Of a stretch of 64,000 bases of DNA, positions 26,310-35,194 are shown one piece after another (the stretch's first letter is position 1; each line of letters starts with the position of its first letter). The notes beneath the pieces are model-generated. The model was not told the origin of the DNA, made no database searches, and worked only from the letters and a program-made list of their open reading frames with translations. A program made the translations under genes and the position numbers. This DNA comes from Acidocella sp. Lineage in GTDB: Bacteria; Pseudomonadota; Alphaproteobacteria; Acetobacterales; Acetobacteraceae. Location of the stretch: assembly GCA_027308685.1 (NCBI GenBank), contig DAIDEE010000017.1:22078-86077 (forward strand). Reading direction: 5' to 3'.

Positions 26310-27172
26310 GGCGTGAACACCACCGTTTTTTTGCCGTTCAGAATCACCCGGTCCTCCAGATGGTAGCGCACGGCGCGCGCCAGCACCCGCCGCTCAATAT
26401 CACGGCCTTTGCGAACCAGATCATCGGGTGTGTCGGCATGGGTAATCCGCTCAACATCCTGTTCAATGATTGGGCCTTCATCAAGGTCGGTGGTGACATA
26501 ATGCGCGGTGGCGCCAATCAATTTTACACCACGCGAATGCGCCTGATGGTAAGGCTTGGCGCCCTTGAAACCGGGCAGAAACGAATGGTGGATGTTGATA
26601 CATTTGCCACTCAGCTTGGCGGCCAGCGCATCGGAGAGCACCTGCATGTAACGAGCCAGCACCACCAGTTCGGACTTGGTCTCCTTCACCAGCGCCCAAA
26701 TCTGGCCTTCCTGTTCCATCTTGGTGTCCTTGGTGATGGGCAGATGGTGAAATGGCAGGCCGGCCATGTCGATGCCGGCGAAATGCTCGATGCCGTGGTT
26801 CGAGACAATCGCGGTGGGTGTCATCGCCAGTTCACCGATGCGCCAGCGGTACAGCAGATCAACCAGGCAATGGTCGAACTTTGATACCAATAGCAGCACG
26901 CGGCGCGGCGACGTGTGGACGTTGAGGTTCCAGTTGAAGCCGAATTGTGTGGCGATATCGGTAAAGCCAGCCCGGATATCCTCAATCGGCGTCTCACCGT
27001 TGATGTCAAACGCGATGCGGGCAAAAAACTTTCCGGTCTCGGCATCATCAAATTGCTGGGCTTCACGAATGTCACCGCCATGCTGAAACAAATAGGTGGC
27101 AACGCCGGCCACAATACCGGGGCGGTTCTGGCAGGAGAATGTCAGGACATATTGCGACTTCGACATGGGCAT
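26306..27172 (-). CDS. purU: Formyltetrahydrofolate deformylase
   Basis: PurU hydrolyses 10-formyl-THF to formate and THF. This 288-residue protein has an N-terminal ACT domain ([21 protein letters not shown]) and a C-terminal formyltransferase-like domain. The catalytic segment is [20 protein letters not shown], followed by [20 protein letters not shown] with the conserved His and Asp. I use the ATG at 27170-27172, which has AAGG upstream; a TTG one codon earlier abuts the mgdD stop. Placed between mgdD and folD, it completes a route from methylene-THF to formate. Confidence 0.93.
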   Translation of the reverse strand: MPMSKSQYVLTFSCQNRPGIVAGVATYLFQHGGDIREAQQFDDAETGKFFARIAFDINGETPIEDIRAGFTDIATQFGFNWNLNVHTSPRRVLLLVSKFDHCLVDLLYRWRIGELAMTPTAIVSNHGIEHFAGIDMAGLPFHHLPITKDTKMEQEGQIWALVKETKSELVVLARYMQVLSDALAAKLSGKCINIHHSFLPGFKGAKPYHQAHSRGVKLIGATAHYVTTDLDEGPIIEQDVERITHADTPDDLVRKGRDIERRVLARAVRYHLEDRVILNGKKTVVFTP

Positions 27173-27175
27173 CAA

Positions 27176-27682
27176 TCAACCTTCAAATTCACGGCAGGCT
27201 TCAATGAGGGATGCGTATAGGGACTGCGCGAAGCTTCGGAAACAGGCCAGAGCGAATACCTCCCCTTCCCGCCAAAGCTGCACCGGAATATGGCCTGCCA
27301 GAGTCAGGGCCGTGCCATTGAGAGGGAATACACTCTCATGCAGGTCGATCGGCACCAGCTTGGCGAGGGCTTCGGTGGCGTGAGGACCGGCGATGTGAAA
27401 TATCGACCGGCCATCGGTCTGGTCGGTGATGGCGGCATAAGGGCTAACGGCGGCCAGAATCGTAGGTGCTGCGCCGAGCGCAAGCCAGGAGTACGGCCCT
27501 GCCCAAAGATACAATACATCGTTGCACGTGATGCCAACCGCAGTTGTCGGCAATGCCACGCCTAAAGCGGCCTCCAAGTCCACGGCGGTGTTTTTAAAAG
27601 CGGCAATACTCGTCAGGGGGCGCAACGGCGCAGCGCTTACCATCGGCGTGGCGGAAAACGTGAAACTCTCAGCCTTAAGCAT
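27176..27682 (-). CDS. mgdD: N-methylglutamate dehydrogenase gamma/D subunit (sarcosine oxidase gamma-like)
   Basis: This 168-residue protein is related to the small gamma subunit of heterotetrameric sarcosine oxidase (SoxG), a GcvT-like fold visible around residues 80-160 (DQTDGRSIFHIAGPHATEALAKL). I start it at the ATG 27680-27682 (MLKAESFTF), which overlaps the mgdC end by 8 bases. The open frame extends to 27793 but that part lies inside mgdC. It is the least conserved subunit, and identification leans on context. Confidence 0.78.
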   Translation of the reverse strand: MLKAESFTFSATPMVSAAPLRPLTSIAAFKNTAVDLEAALGVALPTTAVGITCNDVLYLWAGPYSWLALGAAPTILAAVSPYAAITDQTDGRSIFHIAGPHATEALAKLVPIDLHESVFPLNGTALTLAGHIPVQLWREGEVFALACFRSFAQSLYASLIEACREFEG

Positions 27683-30461
27683 GCAGGCGGCTCCCTTGCA
27701 CGTCGTAAAATACCGGGCTGACGACTTCCGCCAGGAAATCGCTGTTGCGGATAGGGTCATACACCCGGATGATCTCGCCGTGGCGGGAGGCACCGTGCTT
27801 TAAAATTGCCAGCCCGATGGAATGACCCAAGGTTGGTGAATACACCGCCGAGGTGACATGGCCTTGGTCGTTGGCGGCCACTGGCTCGGCGTCATGCGCC
27901 AGCAGATGCGCCCCGCCGCGCAACCGATCAGACTCATTCACCGGCTTCAGCCCCACCAGGTTAGGGCGGGCTGAGTCCATCAGTGCCGGGCGTGCTGCGA
28001 GCGCCCGGCCGATAAAATCCTTCTTTTTAGATAATAATTTACCAAACCCGAGATCATGGGCGCTGGTCTGGCCGTTCAGCTCATTACCCGCCGGGTGGCC
28101 CTTCTCGACCCGCATCACCCCCAGCGCCTCGGTGCCATACGGGGTGATGCCGAATTCCGCACCGGCTGCCATCAAGGCTGCCGCGAGGGCACCACCAAAG
28201 CGGGCGGGGACAGCAATTTCGTAGGCCAGTTCGCCGGAAAATGACAGACGGAATAACCGGGCCGAGGTGCCGCCGCAGATGGTTACGTCACCGGCGGCCA
28301 TATAGCCAAACACGGCGTTTGAAACATCATAGGCTTCATCAACAATTTTTCGTAATACATCGCGTGCGTGCGGGCCCGCCAGGGCGATCTGCGCCCATTG
28401 GTCGGTGATGGAAATAAACCGCACATCCAACTCCGGCCACAGCCATTGATGGCAAAATTCCAGATGTTGAAACACCTTACCCGCGTTGGCAGTGGTGGTG
28501 GTCATCACGTAGTGCTGCTCACCAATACGCGCGGTGGTGCCGTCATCCATCACGAAACCATCTTCGCGCAACATCAACCCATAGCGGGCGCGGCCAACGG
28601 CGAGGTTGGTCCAGCTATTGGTGTAAATACATTCAAGGAATTTGGCGGCATCAGGACCTTGAATATCAATTTTTCCGAGAGTGGTGACATCACAAATACC
28701 CACGCGCTGACGCACCGCCAGAACTTCGCGGTTGGTTGCCGCCAGCCAATCCTCGCCGGGTTTGGGGAAATATTGCGCCCGCAGCCACAGGCCAGTTTCC
28801 ACAAACACGGCGCCGAGGGATTTCGCCCATTCATGCGTGGGAGTGAGACGTGTGGGTTTGAATAATTTGCCGCGATGCGGCCCCGCCAAAGCGCCAAGTG
28901 CCACCGGCGTGTAGGGCGGGCGGAACCGGGTTGTGCCAGTCTCAGGCACGGTTTTTCCAGTCGCCATTGCCATCAGAGCCAGGCCATTCACATTGGCGGT
29001 TTTGCCTTGGTCGGTCGCCATGCCAAGCGTGGTATAGCGCTTCAAATGCTCGACCGCGATGAAGCCTTCCTGCTTGGCCAAACGAATATCAGCCGCCGTT
29101 ACGTCGTTTTGGAAATCGACAAAGGCTTTTGCGTCAGCATCAGGCACCGACCATAGCGGGGTGATATTTTGATTGATTTCCTCGCCTGCCGCCGCACCCA
29201 CGGCTGTCATTCCAGGCGGCAACCCATCCGGCACAAACGCCGCGATGGCATCATCCCACACCGGCTTGTCATCGAGATGTGACGTGAGATGCAGCACCGG
29301 ATTCCAACCGCCGGACATGGCCACCACGTCACAACCAAATCGCACCACCCCACCATCACGCGTACAGATTTCAACGCCCTCAACGGCCAGTTTGCCGACA
29401 GCGCGACGAATCACCGCGCCTGAAAATACCGGCACCGAAAATGCTGCCGCCATATCTCGGATCACGGCCGACGACGCGGGACGGGCATCCACCACCGCCG
29501 CCACCGCCATCACACTGGCAGCCATAGCGGCGAGGGCGCTGGCAGCACCATCATGATTGATGAACAGCACGGCCCGCGCGCCGGGGGCCACCGCATAACG
29601 AGTGATGTAGGTTTCCACCGCACCAGCGAGCATCACACCGGGGAGGTCGTTATTGGTGAACACCATAGGTCGCTCAATAGCGCCAGTGGCTAATACGCTG
29701 CGCTTCGCCACAATCCGCCAGTAACGCTGGCGTGGTTGATGCGGTGCAGGCACCACCAGATGGTCGGCCACACGTTCCACCGCACCATAGGTGCCGCCGT
29801 CGTAAACGCCAAATACCGTGGTACGGGGCAGATATTTTACGTTCTGCATATCAACCGCATCACTGGGCGGCTGCTCATCGCATAAAATCACGCGGGCACC
29901 GCCGATGGCGGCTTCATGCGCGGCCTTCACCCCCACCGCACCCGCACCGATCACCAGCACGTCGCAAAATAAATGGCCGGATTCATAGGTGTCAGGGTCG
30001 GGTAGTGCAGCGTTGCGGCCCAAGCCAGCGGCTTTACGAATCAGCGGCTCGTATAATTTTTCCCAGAACGATGCCGGCCACATAAAGGTTTTATAGTAGA
30101 ACCCCGCTGCAAAGAACGGCGAGAGCTTGCCGTTGATAGACAATAGATCGTGTTGCAGCGATGGAAACCGGTTCTGGCTATGCGCAACCAGCCCCTCATA
30201 CAATTCCACCATCGTCGCCCGCGTATTTGGCTCGCGGCGGGCTCCCATTCGCAATTCCACCAACGCATTTGGCTCCTCGGAACCAGCCGACAGAATCCCG
30301 CGTGGACGGTGATATTTGAAGCTTCGGCCCACCAGTTTTATATCGTTGGCCAGCAGTGCCGAGGCCAGCGTATCACCTGCATAGCCCTGCAACGATCGGC
30401 CATCGAAGGTGAAGTTAATCGGCTTGCTGCGGTCGATGATCCCGCCGTGCGAGAGTCTCAT
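27675..30461 (-). CDS. mgdC: N-methylglutamate dehydrogenase large subunit C (sarcosine oxidase alpha-like)
   Basis: This is a 928-residue SoxA-like subunit. An N-terminal ferredoxin-like segment (FTFDGRSLQGYAGDTLASALLAND) is followed by a Rossmann dinucleotide site, VLVIGAGAVGVKAAHEAAIGG (about 169-189). The C-terminal 370 residues are an aminomethyltransferase (GcvT-like) domain that binds THF (VGICDVTTLGKIDIQGPDAAKFLE). The enzyme would transfer the methyl-derived carbon to THF as methylene-THF. It overlaps mgdB by 4 bases and mgdD by 8. Sarcosine oxidase alpha is the direct alternative. Confidence 0.85.
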   Translation of the reverse strand: MRLSHGGIIDRSKPINFTFDGRSLQGYAGDTLASALLANDIKLVGRSFKYHRPRGILSAGSEEPNALVELRMGARREPNTRATMVELYEGLVAHSQNRFPSLQHDLLSINGKLSPFFAAGFYYKTFMWPASFWEKLYEPLIRKAAGLGRNAALPDPDTYESGHLFCDVLVIGAGAVGVKAAHEAAIGGARVILCDEQPPSDAVDMQNVKYLPRTTVFGVYDGGTYGAVERVADHLVVPAPHQPRQRYWRIVAKRSVLATGAIERPMVFTNNDLPGVMLAGAVETYITRYAVAPGARAVLFINHDGAASALAAMAASVMAVAAVVDARPASSAVIRDMAAAFSVPVFSGAVIRRAVGKLAVEGVEICTRDGGVVRFGCDVVAMSGGWNPVLHLTSHLDDKPVWDDAIAAFVPDGLPPGMTAVGAAAGEEINQNITPLWSVPDADAKAFVDFQNDVTAADIRLAKQEGFIAVEHLKRYTTLGMATDQGKTANVNGLALMAMATGKTVPETGTTRFRPPYTPVALGALAGPHRGKLFKPTRLTPTHEWAKSLGAVFVETGLWLRAQYFPKPGEDWLAATNREVLAVRQRVGICDVTTLGKIDIQGPDAAKFLECIYTNSWTNLAVGRARYGLMLREDGFVMDDGTTARIGEQHYVMTTTTANAGKVFQHLEFCHQWLWPELDVRFISITDQWAQIALAGPHARDVLRKIVDEAYDVSNAVFGYMAAGDVTICGGTSARLFRLSFSGELAYEIAVPARFGGALAAALMAAGAEFGITPYGTEALGVMRVEKGHPAGNELNGQTSAHDLGFGKLLSKKKDFIGRALAARPALMDSARPNLVGLKPVNESDRLRGGAHLLAHDAEPVAANDQGHVTSAVYSPTLGHSIGLAILKHGASRHGEIIRVYDPIRNSDFLAEVVSPVFYDVQGSRLHA

Positions 30462-30736
30462 GATGACCGGCCCAGGGCGACGTCATACGCTGATTCCACC
30501 GCCATTATTTGATGGTTGCGTAAATTGCGTGTCACCACCAACCAGGCATGGCAGCCGACGTTATGATACCACAACTCACGATGAACTCCATTCGGATTTT
30601 CTCTGAAATACACATAATCAGTCCATTCCGGCGTGGGTTCTGCTCCGCCATCACGCGGACGCGTCACCGTGGCATCGCCATGGTAGAGAAATTCCTGCAA
30701 ACCACGCTCGCCGCAATGCGGACAGTGAATACGCAT
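30458..30736 (-). CDS. mgdB: N-methylglutamate dehydrogenase subunit B (sarcosine oxidase delta-like, zinc-binding)
   Basis: This 92-residue SoxD-like subunit has a zinc site predicted from Cys5 and Cys8 in HCPHCGERG, with His/Cys ligands later in YHNVGCHAW. TDYVYFRENPNGVHRELWYH is the family's most conserved region. It has a one-base overlap with mgdA (TGATG) and four bases with mgdC, a tight operon. It is structural within the complex. Confidence 0.86.
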   Translation of the reverse strand: MRIHCPHCGERGLQEFLYHGDATVTRPRDGGAEPTPEWTDYVYFRENPNGVHRELWYHNVGCHAWLVVTRNLRNHQIMAVESAYDVALGRSS

Positions 30737-31992
30737 CAGTGCAAATTCGGCGTGGCACCGACTCCCTTTTCATCGATCACATAGCCTTTGGCAAAGCGGT
30801 CCAGCCGGTAGGCGCTGGCCACCTCATGCGGCTCATCGCGTGCGATCAGATGCGCAAAACACCAGCCAGACGCCGGCGTTGCCTTGAAGCCGCCGTAGCA
30901 CCAGCCGGCATTCAGATAGAGATTTTCGACCGGCGATTTATCGATGATCGGCGAGCCATCCATCGTCATATCCATAATACCGCCCCAGTGCCGCACCAGC
31001 CGTGCGCGACCCAGCATCGGCATCAACGCCATGCCGCCTTCACACACATCCTCAATGGTCGGCAGATTGCCGCGGCTGGCATACGAATTATACCCATCGA
31101 TATCCCCGCCGAAAACCAAACCGCCTTTATCCGACTGCGAAATATAAAAATGCCCGGCGCCGAAGGTGATCACGTTGTCGATCAGCGGCTTGATCGATTC
31201 CGAAACAAACGCCTGCAACGCATGGCTCTCGATCGGCAGACGGATACCCGCCATCGCCGCCACGCGTGATGAATTGCCCGCACAGGCCAGGCCGATTTTT
31301 TTGCCCGCAATATAGCCACGGGTGGTTTCCACACCTACAGCCTTGCCATTTTCGGTTTTAATCCCGGTGACTTCGCAATTCTGGATGATATCCACACCCA
31401 AATGGTCCGCTGCCCGTGCATAACCCCACGCCACGGCGTCATGCCGCACCGTGCCGCCGCGCCGTTGTAATAGCGCCCCTTGAATTGGGAAGCGGGCATT
31501 TTCATAGTCCAGATACGGTACTTTTGCGCGCAACGCAGCGAGATCAAGCAACTCGGCATCAATCCCATTCAGGCGCATGGAATTACCCCGCCGCGCATAG
31601 GCGTCGCGTTGCGCATCGGAGTGGATGATATTCAGCACCCCGCGTTGGCTCACCATGGCGTTATAATTGATATCCTGCTCCAGCCCTTCCCATAGTTTCA
31701 TTGAAAACTCGTAGAACGGTGCATTGCCCGGTAGCAGATAATTCGAGCGGATGATGGTGGTGTTGCGGCCAATGCTGCCATTGCCGAGCCAACCTTTTTC
31801 CAGCACCGCGATACGCATCCGCTGATGATTTTTGGCAAGATAATAGGCCGTCGCTAACCCGTGCCCTCCACCACCAACGATGATCACGTCATACACGCCA
31901 ACCGGCGACGCATCCCGCCAAGCCGGACGCCAGCCGGTATGGCCGCGCAACGCCTCCCTCATGACTGAAAAAACTGAATATTTATCGACCAT
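30736..31992 (-). CDS. mgdA: N-methylglutamate dehydrogenase subunit A (sarcosine oxidase beta-like flavoprotein)
   Basis: This FAD/FMN oxidoreductase of 418 residues has the FAD-binding GxGxxG in DVIIVGGGGHGLATAYYLA (about 35-53). His184 in GGTVRHDAVAWGYARAAD aligns with the histidine that carries covalent FMN in heterotetrameric sarcosine oxidases. GGFKATPASGW near the C-terminus is typical. It oxidises the secondary amine; with mgsABC and gmaS nearby, N-methylglutamate is the best guess. The start is the ATG at 31990-31992; an open frame reaching 32289 is a shadow of the phosphoesterase gene. It is first in mgdABCD-purU-folD. Confidence 0.84.
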   Translation of the reverse strand: MVDKYSVFSVMREALRGHTGWRPAWRDASPVGVYDVIIVGGGGHGLATAYYLAKNHQRMRIAVLEKGWLGNGSIGRNTTIIRSNYLLPGNAPFYEFSMKLWEGLEQDINYNAMVSQRGVLNIIHSDAQRDAYARRGNSMRLNGIDAELLDLAALRAKVPYLDYENARFPIQGALLQRRGGTVRHDAVAWGYARAADHLGVDIIQNCEVTGIKTENGKAVGVETTRGYIAGKKIGLACAGNSSRVAAMAGIRLPIESHALQAFVSESIKPLIDNVITFGAGHFYISQSDKGGLVFGGDIDGYNSYASRGNLPTIEDVCEGGMALMPMLGRARLVRHWGGIMDMTMDGSPIIDKSPVENLYLNAGWCYGGFKATPASGWCFAHLIARDEPHEVASAYRLDRFAKGYVIDEKGVGATPNLH

Positions 31993-32027
31993 AGCGTTGC
32001 GCACCAAACTCACAAATAATTCTTTAA

Positions 32028-32066
32028 AAGAAACTACATTTATATATAAGAAACTAATTTCGTCAA
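32028..32066 (-). promoter_or_regulatory. Predicted promoter of mgdABCD-purU-folD with a 20-base-spaced direct repeat
   Basis: On the minus strand, TTGACG (32061-32066) and TATAAA (32039-32044) are 16 bases apart, about 40 bases upstream of the mgdA ATG. The 9-base word TAGTTTCTT occurs twice, at 32048-32056 and 32028-32036, exactly 20 bases (two helical turns) apart. One copy lies between the -35 and -10 elements and the other just downstream of the -10. This suits a repressor or dimeric regulator on one DNA face. The -35 overlaps the phosphoesterase stop codon. Confidence 0.55.
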
Positions 32067-32902
32067 ATCTCGACCAGCCCTGGATTAAACATCCCCCCCT
32101 TTTCACTATGATAACCGCGCGGGGCGGACACCAGATGGATGCCCTCCACCACCCCGTCATGCGTGACATGGGTATGACCAAAGACCCACAAGGACGGCCG
32201 CAATGGGGTAAATTTTGCAATAATTTCAGAGCCATAGGCTGGCCCCATCGCGCCATGACGGCGCCCAAGCACTTGCCCGCTCGGGGCATGATGCGTCACA
32301 ACGATGGTCTTGTCCGTCCCGCCCTGGCGCGCCAAGCCGGCCAGTGTCTCGTGCAGCCAGGCCAGCGATTCTTCATGCAGCCCTTTCGCATCCTGCGGCG
32401 TGAACATGGCATCCTTCATGCGAATAAAATTATAGTCGTTCATCAACCGCTGTGCCTGCTTCATGCCCAGCTCTGCATCACCGTTCAACCGGTAGTCGGT
32501 CCAAAGCGAACAGCCCAGCACATTCACCCGTTCCGTCCCGATATCGAAAGTTACCATATCATTTTGCAGAAAGTTTACCCGGCCCCTGGTTTTCAACACG
32601 GCTTTGCGTAGCGCCGGCAATAAAGTTGTCATATCGTGATGGTAATACTCATGATTGCCGGCCACCATCACCACCGGCGCCTCGAGATATTTCGCCACCT
32701 GGTCAGCGTACACAACGCCGCGCAGACCATTGTGGATATCACCCGCCAGAATTACCAAATCCACCCCGCCGACACGATCCAACATCGGACCACGTGAAGG
32801 ATGCGGGGTGCCCCGTTGCAAAAAGCGGCTCCAGTTAGGCCGGGAGGGCCGCCACTCCTCCAACTCCAGATGCAGATCACTCATATACAACACCCGGGTC
32901 AT
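32063..32902 (-). CDS. Calcineurin-like metallophosphoesterase
   Basis: This 279-residue protein has the metallophosphoesterase metal motifs in order: VLYMSDLHLE (DxH), LVILAGDIHNGL (GDxx), MVAGNHEYY (GNHE), then TIVVTHHAPSG and FGHTHVTHD (GHxH). The substrate is unknown. The ATG at 32900-32902 overlaps the kinase stop (ATGA), so it is co-translated with a predicted Ser/Thr kinase. A role in dephosphorylating kinase targets is possible, but nucleotide or other phosphoesters are equally likely. Confidence 0.85.
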   Translation of the reverse strand: MTRVLYMSDLHLELEEWRPSRPNWSRFLQRGTPHPSRGPMLDRVGGVDLVILAGDIHNGLRGVVYADQVAKYLEAPVVMVAGNHEYYHHDMTTLLPALRKAVLKTRGRVNFLQNDMVTFDIGTERVNVLGCSLWTDYRLNGDAELGMKQAQRLMNDYNFIRMKDAMFTPQDAKGLHEESLAWLHETLAGLARQGGTDKTIVVTHHAPSGQVLGRRHGAMGPAYGSEIIAKFTPLRPSLWVFGHTHVTHDGVVEGIHLVSAPRGYHSEKGGMFNPGLVEI

Positions 32903-34551
32903 CGTAGCATCCGGGCCAGCAAAGCAAAAAAGCAAATTCCAAAAATGATTGTCGCCGCCTGCCATATTTGCAATTCATTCAATTCATACCAGCGCGCCAT
33001 ACGTCCAGGGTCGGGGGTGCCGTTCACCAACCCTTCATTCAGCGCCACTGCCAATGCACCGGCGTCCTCGAAGCGGTCATTCGGGTCGCTCGCAAGAGCT
33101 TTTTTCAATACCAGCCCCAGCCAGCCTGGCAAATCAGGGCGCATCCTCGCCAACGGCACCGCCTCGCGCTGCCCGAACGGATATGGGCCGCCAGAGAACA
33201 TCCGGTAGATCGTCACCGCTAGTGAAAACACTTCAGAACGTGCATTCGCCTGCACGCCCTTCAGCAATTCCGGTGCCATATAGCGCAATGTGCCGCCGGG
33301 ACGGGCAGCTTCGGCCATGTCGATGCCTGGCAAATACGCCAAGCCTAAATCCAGCAGCCTTACCTCATTGCCCGGCAGCAGCATGATGTTCTCAGGCTTC
33401 AAATCACGATGAATAATTTCGATCGCCGCTAAATCCTGCACCGCCTCGCACAACTTCAAGGCAATCCCTACGCCATCCGGCAACGTCATCAAAGGCGCAC
33501 GGTTGAGGCGTTTTTCCAGCGTTTCGCCTTTGTACAATGGCATCACCAGATAAAGGCTGCTACGGCGGTCAGGTGGTAAATCAAGATAGCGGGCCACGTT
33601 GCTGCCGCGCACGGTACTACCGATCCAGGCTTCGCGCATAAATCCGGCTGCAAAAATCTCATCCTGCAACATGCTGGGCAACGGAATTTTCAAAACCACG
33701 TCGCGATTCTCAACTGTGTCGCGGGCCACCACGAGAATCGTGTAACGGCCGCGATACAAAGTCCGGCCAATTTGGAACCCATCCCACACATCACCCTCAC
33801 GCGGGGCAGGCTTCAGTGGCAAGTCGGCCATAGCGGCATGGGCTTGCGCGATGTCAGGGGCCGGTGCGGCGATGATATCCACCACCATCGCGGTTACGCC
33901 AGGGCCATTGCCACCCGCCCCGGCCAGGGCAAACCCGGCCTGCACGGCCTCTGAACTTGCAGACTCCCCTGTGCTGAGCAACAAATAACGGTCTCCGGCT
34001 TCAGCCTGCTCCTCAGCAAAATCTACCGCCAGTTCGCCATCCAGCCCCACCGCCCGCGTTGGCTCACCGGGCCCCTGCGGGGTAATCCGCACATGAGGGC
34101 GGATCAAAGGCGTCACCACCCCATTGCGGCTTCGATATAGCCGGCAGGCACCAATATGCACGACACCCATAAGCGGCCCGCTGAACAGCAAGGCAGTCAG
34201 CGAAACCGGCGCCAAGCCACGGCTGCTATCGGCACGAATTTGGCCAAACAACCACCCATTGAGGCTATGTAGCGCCTGATTGGCGGCCCGTTTCACCCCC
34301 AGCGTGCGGCGGGCGCCAAAATACCCTTCTGCGAAGCTAAATACCGATATCTGTGCGGCATCACGCGACCCATCAGCCGGTATTGCGCCCACAGGATGCG
34401 CCCGCGCGATGGCTGCTAGAATACCACGCTCCGGATGGCCAAAGTCGCTGCCCTGATAAACACTGAAATGGCTGGCTGCGTCTGTACCGGTAAAGCCGGT
34501 ACGAATTTGCCAGCCGCCGCTGACCAATGGCTCCAAGGCGATATCAGCCAT
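32899..34551 (-). CDS. Ser/Thr protein kinase with N-terminal degenerate PP2C domain and C-terminal membrane anchor
   Basis: This 550-residue protein has an N-terminal PP2C-like fold (about 1-230), a kinase domain (about 255-510) and a C-terminal membrane helix (QAATIIFGICFFALLARML). Kinase residues are present: VVLK lysine about 288, HRDLKPEN about 381-388, DLG about 401-403 in place of DFG, and APE about 426-428. PP2C metal ligands look lost: the usual ADGMGG is ARAHPVG, GDSR is GACR, SDG is STG and DNxT is PGVT. The phosphatase half may therefore be a regulatory pseudoenzyme. The ATG at 34549-34551 overlaps the PduO gene by 8 bases. Confidence 0.85.
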   Translation of the reverse strand: MADIALEPLVSGGWQIRTGFTGTDAASHFSVYQGSDFGHPERGILAAIARAHPVGAIPADGSRDAAQISVFSFAEGYFGARRTLGVKRAANQALHSLNGWLFGQIRADSSRGLAPVSLTALLFSGPLMGVVHIGACRLYRSRNGVVTPLIRPHVRITPQGPGEPTRAVGLDGELAVDFAEEQAEAGDRYLLLSTGESASSEAVQAGFALAGAGGNGPGVTAMVVDIIAAPAPDIAQAHAAMADLPLKPAPREGDVWDGFQIGRTLYRGRYTILVVARDTVENRDVVLKIPLPSMLQDEIFAAGFMREAWIGSTVRGSNVARYLDLPPDRRSSLYLVMPLYKGETLEKRLNRAPLMTLPDGVGIALKLCEAVQDLAAIEIIHRDLKPENIMLLPGNEVRLLDLGLAYLPGIDMAEAARPGGTLRYMAPELLKGVQANARSEVFSLAVTIYRMFSGGPYPFGQREAVPLARMRPDLPGWLGLVLKKALASDPNDRFEDAGALAVALNEGLVNGTPDPGRMARWYELNELQIWQAATIIFGICFFALLARMLR

Positions 34552-35122
34552 CGCGGTTGGCCGCCGGAACCCATAAAACGTCGCGGGCGCCAAGCTCATT
34601 CACAAACCGCGACATCACGAATAGTAAATCCGAGAGCCGGTTGAGATACACCAGCACCAACCGGTTCACCGGCTCATCCGGGTTCGCCAGCAAACCCACC
34701 AGCACCCGTTCGGCCCGGCGCACCACTGTGCGGGCCTGGTGCAAAAACGCCGCGGCCGGGGTGCCGCCCGGCAGAATAAACGAATTCAAAGTCGGCAGTT
34801 CCGCGTTCATCCGGTCGATTTGCGCCTCCAGCCAATCGACCTGCGGTTGAGTTACGCGCAGTTGCGGGTATTGTGGGGCTTCCTCGATGGGGACGCATAA
34901 ATCAGCGCCCACATCGAACAGGTCATTTTGAATTCGCGCCAGTACAGCGTCATCAGCACCGCTGACATGCAACCGCACAATGCCTAAAATGGCGTTGGCC
35001 TCATCCACCTCACCGTAGGCCGCCACCCGCAAAGAGGATTTTGGCACCCGCTCACCGTTACCCAGCGAAGTATCGCCGGTATCACCGCCGCGCGTGTAGA
35101 TTTTATCAAGTCTAACCACCAA
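34544..35122 (-). CDS. pduO: Cob(I)yrinic acid a,c-diamide / cob(I)alamin adenosyltransferase, PduO type
   Basis: This 192-residue trimeric PduO-type enzyme has the N-terminal ATP-binding motif IYTRGGDTGDTSLGNGERV (about 8-26), AAYGEVDEANAILG, and the C-terminal helix RAERVLVGLLANPDEPVNRLVLVYLNRLSDLLFVMSR with conserved Arg, Asn and Asp. It adenosylates cob(I)alamin to make coenzyme B12. It is the first gene of a three-gene minus-strand set with the kinase and phosphoesterase; no functional link is evident. Confidence 0.93.
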   Translation of the reverse strand: MVVRLDKIYTRGGDTGDTSLGNGERVPKSSLRVAAYGEVDEANAILGIVRLHVSGADDAVLARIQNDLFDVGADLCVPIEEAPQYPQLRVTQPQVDWLEAQIDRMNAELPTLNSFILPGGTPAAAFLHQARTVVRRAERVLVGLLANPDEPVNRLVLVYLNRLSDLLFVMSRFVNELGARDVLWVPAANRDG

Positions 35123-35194
35123 AGCACCCTGTTCAAATTACGCAGCTATTCAGCCACGCCACCTGAAATGCAGCAAGACCCCCTGCCCTCGCGG

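Noticed and set aside
27176..31992. Heterotetrameric sarcosine oxidase (soxBDAG) for glycine betaine breakdown
   Set aside because: The subunits are homologous and the reading is possible, but no glyA, gbcAB or dimethylglycine demethylase gene is present, while mgsABC and gmaS are. N-methylglutamate dehydrogenase therefore fits better; I keep sarcosine oxidase as the stated alternative.
31993..32289. N-terminal extension of mgdA by 99 residues
   Set aside because: That part is antisense-frame noise inside the phosphoesterase gene, contains no family sequence, and would include the mgd promoter.
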